64,000 nt of DNA from Oligoflexales bacterium (lineage in GTDB: Bacteria > Myxococcota_A > UBA9042 > DTJE01). This document shows, one piece after another, positions 57,898 through 64,000 of the stretch; within the stretch, counting starts at the first letter, position 1; each line of letters opens with the position of its first letter. Position numbers and translations under genes: made by a program. Under the pieces are notes generated by a model. The model saw nothing but the letters and a program-made list of their open reading frames with translations, ran no database searches and was not told where the DNA came from. The stretch spans positions 1-64,000 of the forward strand of contig DUVQ01000180.1 of assembly GCA_012840965.1 (NCBI GenBank), written 5' to 3'.

Positions 57898-58806
57898 ATG
57901 GACCGGCGAGATTTCTTGAAAACATCGGCAGCCGCTGGAGCCGCGGCTTTGTTGCCATCATTTTTGGCCTCCTGTGCAAAGGCCCCGATTCGACCTGACG
58001 GATCACCCGAACCAGTCCCGATTGACGCCTTTTTACAGCAGGGGGCCAGGACCATGTGGATAGCTGCCCACCCTGATGACGAGTGTTTTGCTGGGACGAT
58101 TATGGCCCGCTCCAGGCTTTACTATGGCAATCCTCTGTACATGCTTGTAATGACTCAAGGAGATGGTGGCGAGTGTTGCCGTCCCGAGGGATGCGAACCT
58201 GACCTTGCAACCGTGCGCAAGGCTGAAATGGGCAGGGTAGCCAAACTTTATGGTTCTGAGCTGCAAATGGAGTCATATTTTAACGCCAAGCTGCCAGTTT
58301 CATCGTTTCCCAAGCGTCACGAGATTTACAAACTTTGGCAGGATCACAAGGAACCTGTTGATGTTACTGTGGAGGCCATCAGGCGCTTCAAACCGGATCT
58401 GGTGCTGACTTTTACCCCTGACAAGGGCGCCACCGGGCATCCAGAACACCAACTTGCATCACGGATTGCGACTACCGCCATTCGCTTGGCCAATGACCCA
58501 GCATATGTGAACGGGCAGGCAACCCACAAGGTGACCAGAACTTACAATCTTGTTGCGAAATTCTGGCTCTTGAGCTTGATTGGACAAGGTGACCCAGGCC
58601 CAGTCACCGAGGTTTTTGACGCGACTTTACCGGCTACAGATGGTCTCAGCTGCCTAGATTTTATGGCCTACGCGACTGAACTGCATCGCACCCAAGCCAG
58701 AGACATGGGAATGGTAAGACGCATGAAGGTGGGCTTCCAAACCCTGTCGCTACGCCAAACAGACCCCTTCACCCAAATCTTCGACCCAGCAGAAGTAGCC
58801 CTCTAG
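57898..58806 (+). CDS. PIG-L/LmbE-family deacetylase with Tat-like signal
   Basis: MDRRDFLKTSAAAGAAALLPSFLASC; WIAAHPDDECFAGTIMARS; GATGHPEHQLAS. Confidence 0.9.
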   Translation: MDRRDFLKTSAAAGAAALLPSFLASCAKAPIRPDGSPEPVPIDAFLQQGARTMWIAAHPDDECFAGTIMARSRLYYGNPLYMLVMTQGDGGECCRPEGCEPDLATVRKAEMGRVAKLYGSELQMESYFNAKLPVSSFPKRHEIYKLWQDHKEPVDVTVEAIRRFKPDLVLTFTPDKGATGHPEHQLASRIATTAIRLANDPAYVNGQATHKVTRTYNLVAKFWLLSLIGQGDPGPVTEVFDATLPATDGLSCLDFMAYATELHRTQARDMGMVRRMKVGFQTLSLRQTDPFTQIFDPAEVAL

Positions 58807-58842
58807 TGTTGAAATAACTGCCTTGAACTATGTTGCCGATCC

Positions 58843-59328
58843 CTATTCTTTTTCGATGATTGGGTTGTCTGTTTGATCGGTGCCCATGGTTCGGATCGGC
58901 ATGCACATTGCCGGCTTGGCGAACACGTAGTCTGCAACGCCAGCCTCAACTTCTACAATCCGGCACTCTTCTTCTGGGTGACATTGACGAGGCTCGCTGT
59001 GTGACGCACCGGGTGCATCGCAGAGCTTCCGACAACGTCCCCTGGAGTGTTCGGACAATTTCGCGTCACCGTCGCACCATTCTCCCTTTGGACAGCGAAG
59101 TGACTCATCTGCCGGGTCATCACTGTAAGGGACACCAGGGAGATCGCACTTTTCTCCGGTTGGCCAGCATCTACAAAGTTGCCCACTGGACTTTTCGGGA
59201 CTTTCACCGGTCTGGCTCTGAGCTAACGAAGTGGAATCGAATTCGGTGTCTTCGGTAGCCGCGGTGTCACAACCCAAGAACAGGCCCGCGCACACTAACC
59301 CAAGCACTAAACGATGAATCAGGGACAT
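58843..59328 (-). CDS. Cys-rich hypothetical lipoprotein
   Basis: LGLVCAGLFLGCDTAATED lipobox; multiple Cys. Confidence 0.6.
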   Translation of the reverse strand: MSLIHRLVLGLVCAGLFLGCDTAATEDTEFDSTSLAQSQTGESPEKSSGQLCRCWPTGEKCDLPGVPYSDDPADESLRCPKGEWCDGDAKLSEHSRGRCRKLCDAPGASHSEPRQCHPEEECRIVEVEAGVADYVFAKPAMCMPIRTMGTDQTDNPIIEKE

Positions 59329-59578
59329 AGCAACCTCCTGATCAAGAAGGCCCCCTCATTTTAGTTATTACGATTTAGCCTTTCAAGTACAGAAAACAAT
59401 AATTACGTTTAACGTTGCGTACTGATTTTATTGGCATTCAGCGTCTGTCAAGGGGTGTCTGAAGGAACTCCAGAGTGTTTGAAAAAGCGCTGCATTGTGT
59501 GGCCAATTTTGGAGCCTTCAAGCTCTCGACGCTGCTTGCTTCGGACGCTGTAAATTGGCATGATCCCACTTTCGTTGG

Positions 59579-60820
59579 ATGACACGTATGGATGAGGTCG
59601 CGATGATGCAGATTATTAGGCGCAGTTGGTGGATCGGGGTAGTGGTTGTGCTGGCTGTGGGTTGTGCTGACGAGCGCGAGCCGAGTGGTGACGCGCCTGA
59701 TCATGGTGGGGCTGATCAGGCTGATGTGAGCCAAGACGACGAGATGGACCAAGGGCGGCTCGATAATGTGCCTACCGAATTGTCCGATCTTGATGTGCAG
59801 CCCGACTTGCCAGATATTGATGTGCAGGGCGACACGTTCGATATTCAGGATACGTCCGATATTCGGGATACATCCACCGAGCCGGACACTAACGGCAGCG
59901 GCGAAGAGAGCCCATATGCGCCCGCAGGTGCGTTCTTTTACCAAGATGTCAGTGGGGCGCCGGTGGCTGCTGATTCTGCAACAATCATCGCGGCGCTGCG
60001 CCAGGCGGGCGGTTGGGGTAACGGTGACCGCTTCCAGATCGACTTTTCACTAGAGGTCTTGGTGGCGGACGCCTCGACCCCGAAGCGCCAGTTTGAGCAG
60101 ACCGACGACTTCTACTCGCCCGACTGCGACGCGGTCCGAGTGCCGGTGCCGAGCGGTGGAAATCTTGAGGGCGAGGATGGTTATGAGTGTAGCCAGGACG
60201 GCGACTGCCACCTCATCGTGCATGCGCCGCACGAGCGTCGGCTTTACGAGATGTGGCGTGCAGACATCAGGGGGGATACCTTCCGTGGTGGCTGCCTCGC
60301 CGTATGGGACACGTCGCGAGTCTACCCGGAGGTTGGGCGCGGCGATCAATGCACCAGTGCGGACGCGGCTGGCTTTCCCATTGCGCCGCTGCTGTTTACA
60401 GCCGATGAGGTAGCGGCTGGTGAGATCAAGCACGCGATCCGCTTCATCTTGCCAAACAATCGGATCCGGGCTCGCACCTATGTGCGCCCCGCTACTCATG
60501 GCACTAACACTACGGGTGGCGCCGACGCGCCGCCTTATGGCGTCCACTTTAGGCTGCGTGCCGATTATCCGCTGGAGACGCTGCCAAACGAGGGTGCACG
60601 GGTGGTCGCACGTGCGTTGCAGCGTTATGGGATGTATCACGCGGACGGGGGGCAGATTGCGCTAACGGCGCAGAGCGACCGGCGCACGCAAGCCAAGTGG
60701 GAGGGGCTGCTTGGGCCGCGTGATCTGGCCGCGCTTCGGGTTGAGGACTTTGAGGTAATCCACCACTCGGCACCGATCCCAGTCACCTATGACTGTCGGC
60801 GTCAGCCGCTGAGCGAGTAG
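59579..60820 (+). CDS. Hypothetical lipoprotein with Asp/Val/Thr-rich linker, visibly GC-richer than neighbours
   Basis: Lipobox VVVLAVGCADE; linker DLDVQPDLPDIDVQGDTFDIQDTSDIRDTS; start may be an internal Met. Confidence 0.6.
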   Translation: MTRMDEVAMMQIIRRSWWIGVVVVLAVGCADEREPSGDAPDHGGADQADVSQDDEMDQGRLDNVPTELSDLDVQPDLPDIDVQGDTFDIQDTSDIRDTSTEPDTNGSGEESPYAPAGAFFYQDVSGAPVAADSATIIAALRQAGGWGNGDRFQIDFSLEVLVADASTPKRQFEQTDDFYSPDCDAVRVPVPSGGNLEGEDGYECSQDGDCHLIVHAPHERRLYEMWRADIRGDTFRGGCLAVWDTSRVYPEVGRGDQCTSADAAGFPIAPLLFTADEVAAGEIKHAIRFILPNNRIRARTYVRPATHGTNTTGGADAPPYGVHFRLRADYPLETLPNEGARVVARALQRYGMYHADGGQIALTAQSDRRTQAKWEGLLGPRDLAALRVEDFEVIHHSAPIPVTYDCRRQPLSE

Positions 60821-60936
60821 AAGTCCCAGCGCTGGCATACGACTGCATCGGGATAACCGAGTCCATTTAGCAACAAGTGGTAACGATACGTCTGATTGAG
60901 GCTCAAAAATCAAGGTCATAATTGGGACCAAACGTC

Positions 60937-60980
60937 TCCCCCCTGTCCCCGTCCCTGTCCCTGCCCCTGCCCCTGTCCCC
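60937..60980. repeat. G-rich hexamer repeat (G-rich on the minus strand)
   Basis: ctccccccctgtccccgtccctgtccctgcccctgcccctgtcccc, adjacent to the TAG at 60982-60984. Confidence 0.85.
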
Positions 60981-60981
60981 A

Positions 60982-62206
60982 CTAATAATTGAGCTGCACC
61001 TGTGTTGTAAATGCCTTGTTCCACTTTGCGGTGGCTAGGTCGCCTAGCTGGACGCCTGAAAATTCCATTTTTACCGAGGCGCTGTGCTGTCTTATCCAAA
61101 AAACCAGTCCTCCACGTATGTCCAGCATATCGTTTTTGGCTCGCTTGCCTTTGAACCAGTCTGCAACTAAATATGCCCCCGCAAAATCGTAGCGGTAGCC
61201 AACCTCGGTCGAAAGGGCGAATCCACTGGCCTTAGCCGCCTTTAAAGTTGCAGCGCCGCTAGTATCGTACGCCAGTTCGTTTCCGTGGTCGTACCAAAAA
61301 ACTGCCGCCGCGATTACTACTTCCTGTTTTTCACCAATGGGAACGTCAGCAAACACATCGAAGCTTAATCCATATGCTCCCGTCAGGATGCCCTTTTCAA
61401 TTACAGCTTTCTTGGAATCTAGTGTGGCAGCCTTGGACATGACTACTGCGCTTTGATAGTCAAAGCCGCCACCAATCGACACGCTAGGCGTTTTGCCGAA
61501 CAACATCGCTCTATAGTAGGGAGCGCCCTCTTGTCCCAGAAATGAATACCTTATGTGGCCAGCAAAGCGTGGTATTTGTTCAGGATTGGACTTCAAGGCA
61601 TCCTTACCATTATTGTCCTTGATTGCATTACCTTGGGCATCCTTTTGCAGGGGCTGGTCTTTAGCTCCAGTAAAGATACCAAGGCGATATTGAAGCTTCT
61701 TTTTGTACACATTTCCCCTGATCTGAACGCCAATGTCTCGGTAGCTGTTGTGAGAACCAGGCACAAATTTGATCACATTGAAGTGGCAATCCAGTGCGTT
61801 TAAACTGGACATGCTGAGCATGTTTGCCCTGGAAAACGGCAGTGGCATTAGGCCAACGTCAACCTGGAACTCTTCAACGACTTTAAACGAAATGATGGTG
61901 TCTTGTACTATTAGCGGACTATTCCACTTACCACCCTTACCCCAGTTAGCTTGGTTAGTTCCAAAGAAAAATGAGATATTTCTCCATAAGTCTCCACGCA
62001 AGATCAGGCGTGAGCGACGTATGAAAAAGTCCTTGCTCCAGCCACCATTATCAGCCGCACCCTCGGCAAACTGCGCATGGACCTGGAGCAGATAGTTCAA
62101 CTGAAAGTTGGTGTGCTCGCCTATCTTGATCTCGAAGGCCAAAGCTGGCGCACAAAAGAGCACGAAGGCAAACACAGCGGTAATCTGAAGCAGTCTGTCT
62201 TTCATA
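60982..62206 (-). CDS. Phosphate-selective porin-like outer-membrane protein
   Basis: MKDRLLQITAVFAFVLFCAPALAFEI signal; RRSRLILRGDLWRN; terminal QVQLNY; start trimmed from 62358, approximate. Confidence 0.7.
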
Positions 62207-62375
62207 GTGCGCCTAATCCTCCAATAAATTGGGTTATGATCGTGTAACCGGTACGGCAACTGGCCTACAACGCCAAGGTAGTCTATAACAGAAGCAATAA
62301 GGGTGGTAACTAAATGCACCACCGGCGCTTTGGTGCTTATAAGCTGTACCCAATGCATGAAGCTAAGGAGGCAAA

Positions 62376-62807
62376 TTGAAAGTCGAAGAAATCAGATACG
62401 AGGTGATTGAGCACACCGCTGATTTTGCATTTGAGATCCAGGCACCAGACTTTCGTCAACTGCTGCGCCTTGCGGTTTTGGCTGTGGTGGATGCTGGTTG
62501 GGGCTTGGAAACAATTGAGCCTGGGCATTCAAGTCACAAATTCACGGTGCCAGCCCAGGATCGGGAAATGGCCATTTTCTTGGCTTTGTCTGAGGCGCTA
62601 TACCTGATTGACGCCCTAGAGCTGATTCCAGGAGCGGTTAAAATCCAAAGTGCAATCGGCGACGGACTGGATATTCAATTTGACTGTGACCAGTTGGACT
62701 TGGAAAGACATTCACATCGTATGGCATTTAAAGCGGTGACATTGCACGGACTTCAGGTTGATGAAACTGAAGATGGACTTAAAGCGACGATACTTATGGA
62801 CATTTAG
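62376..62807 (+). CDS. Archease
   Basis: YEVIEHTADFAFEIQAPDFRQLL; followed by rtcB; TTG start with RBS aaggagg. Confidence 0.85.
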   Translation: MKVEEIRYEVIEHTADFAFEIQAPDFRQLLRLAVLAVVDAGWGLETIEPGHSSHKFTVPAQDREMAIFLALSEALYLIDALELIPGAVKIQSAIGDGLDIQFDCDQLDLERHSHRMAFKAVTLHGLQVDETEDGLKATILMDI

Positions 62808-62818
62808 GAGCGTTTAAA

Positions 62819-64000
62819 ATGGCAGTTTGGCAACGTATGGATGAAAGCAGAGTTTTGATCCCAAAACACGGGAAGATGTTAGTAGATGGAATCGTTTATG
62901 CGAGCCCAAAACTGATGGCTGGCGGCGTTGATGAGGCTGCCATGAAACAGGTGATGAACGTGGCGACACTGCCTGGAATCGTTGGGAAATCCATTGCAAT
63001 GCCTGATATTCATTGGGGTTATGGTTTTCCAATAGGTGGGGTGGCAGCCTTCGATGCAAGGGATGGTGTTGTGTCTCCAGGCGGCGTTGGTTTTGACATC
63101 AACTGTGGCGTCCGATTAATGGCCACCGAGCTAACTGCGGCTGATATCAAGGCCCGCATGGAGCAGCTGGCAGATACGTTATTTCAGGCTATTCCCACAG
63201 GTGTGGGGTCCACCCAACGTGATTTGCGCCTGGATCGAAGCATGATGCGGGCAGTTTGTAGCGATGGCGCGGCCTGGGCTGTCAAACAAGGCTTTGGTTC
63301 AAGGTCTGACCTTCATGTTCTGGAAGACCAGGGGGCAATCAAGGGTGCTGATTTTGATGCCGTTTCTGACAAGGCCTTTGAACGTGGGCGAAACCAATTG
63401 GGGACCTTGGGGTCAGGAAACCACTTTGTTGAAGTCGAAGTGGTGGACGAGATCTATGATTTTGAAGCGGCCGAAGTCTTTGGGTTATTCTTGGGCCAGA
63501 TTGTTGTGACCGTTCACACTGGGTCACGTGGTTTCGGGCATCAGATTTGCACTGACTATCTGCCAGTTATGGATAAAGCCAGCAGGCAGGCCGGGATAGC
63601 GTTAGTCGACCGCCAACTGGCGTGCGCCCCGTTGAACTCCAATGAAGGGCGACAATACATGGCTGCGATGGCTTGCGCTGCAAATTATGCATTTGCAAAC
63701 CGTCAGATTATCGGCTTTAAGGTCCAGGAATCATTTGAACAAGCTCTAAGGAAGGCCCCTGACACAATCGGTATGAGGGTTGTTTATGACGTCGCCCATA
63801 ACATTGCGAAGATTGAAAATCACGTGGTGGATGGCAAAAAGCGAAAGCTTTGTGTTCATCGCAAGGGTGCGACCAGAGCTTTACCACCAGGACATGAAGA
63901 TGTGCCAATCAGGTACAAAAGTGTTGGGCAGCCAGTTTTGGTACCAGGGGACATGGGAAGCCCTTCCTTCGTTTTGAAAGGCCAGCTAGGAGCGGCCAGG
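62819..64000 (+). CDS. rtcB: RNA-splicing ligase RtcB, incomplete at right edge
   Basis: Translation by eye: MPDIHWGYGFPIGGVAAFDARDGVVSPGGVGFDINCGVRL, LGSGNHFVEV, VHTGSRGFGHQI; open through position 64000, absent from the ORF track because no stop is reached. Confidence 0.95.
   Translation, partial: MAVWQRMDESRVLIPKHGKMLVDGIVYASPKLMAGGVDEAAMKQVMNVATLPGIVGKSIAMPDIHWGYGFPIGGVAAFDARDGVVSPGGVGFDINCGVRLMATELTAADIKARMEQLADTLFQAIPTGVGSTQRDLRLDRSMMRAVCSDGAAWAVKQGFGSRSDLHVLEDQGAIKGADFDAVSDKAFERGRNQLGTLGSGNHFVEVEVVDEIYDFEAAEVFGLFLGQIVVTVHTGSRGFGHQICTDYLPVMDKASRQAGIALVDRQLACAPLNSNEGRQYMAAMACAANYAFANRQIIGFKVQESFEQALRKAPDTIGMRVVYDVAHNIAKIENHVVDGKKRKLCVHRKGATRALPPGHEDVPIRYKSVGQPVLVPGDMGSPSFVLKGQLGAAR

Noticed and set aside
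60662-61099. Minus-strand ORF with LLVGTGAGAGTGTGTG
   Set aside because: Overlaps two better-supported genes and the repeat.
1-64000. tRNA or rRNA genes
   Set aside because: No cloverleaf-like or rRNA core sequence recognised in the intergenic gaps; a tRNAscan-SE/Infernal run would be decisive.

Overview
The 64 kb window is densely coded and bacterial. Gene content (multi-EGF and formylglycine-generating-enzyme-like lipoproteins, a Ser/Thr kinase, an FHA sigma-54 regulator, Cys-rich lipoproteins) resembles a deltaproteobacterial/Myxococcota-type genome; this taxonomy is inference only. Core blocks are: a SpecificRecomb-like membrane protein and 5'-nucleotidase; sdhCAB; a fused formiminotransferase-cyclodeaminase; a UbiA-type prenyltransferase; Nnr; an RND/CusBA-TolC-like efflux operon with a sigma-54 two-component system; galactokinase; a glutamate mutase/methylaspartate operon (glmS-glmL-glmE-mal plus DUF1446, DUF4387 and an orphan P-loop protein); a porin, GH5-like lipoprotein and SSS symporter; a thioredoxin/OmpA/VKOR-DsbA cluster; prmA; a visibly AT-rich island of four AAA+/DUF4143 ATPases (COG1373-like); PIG-L deacetylase; and archease-RtcB, which runs off the right edge. 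The two strongest unexplained signals follow. (1) Each of the four tandem ATPase genes has its own private array of about four direct repeats directly over or upstream of its promoter. The three closely related paralogs have arrays of different sequence but the same exact 23-bp period; the divergent fourth has a 32-bp period. This looks like a family of self-specific ATPase/iteron modules. (2) A dispersed GGGACA-like G-rich hexamer repeat lies immediately next to stop codons at five loci. It also appears inside two unrelated genes in two different reading frames ((GT)n and (QG/EQ)n), which suggests DNA-level spread. Other observations include a nested-palindrome MITE-like element at the left edge, an apparent frameshift in an EGF/FGE lipoprotein, and several intergenic repeat clusters. 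No rRNA, tRNA or CRISPR array was recognised. All homology calls come from reading motifs by eye; no database search was run.
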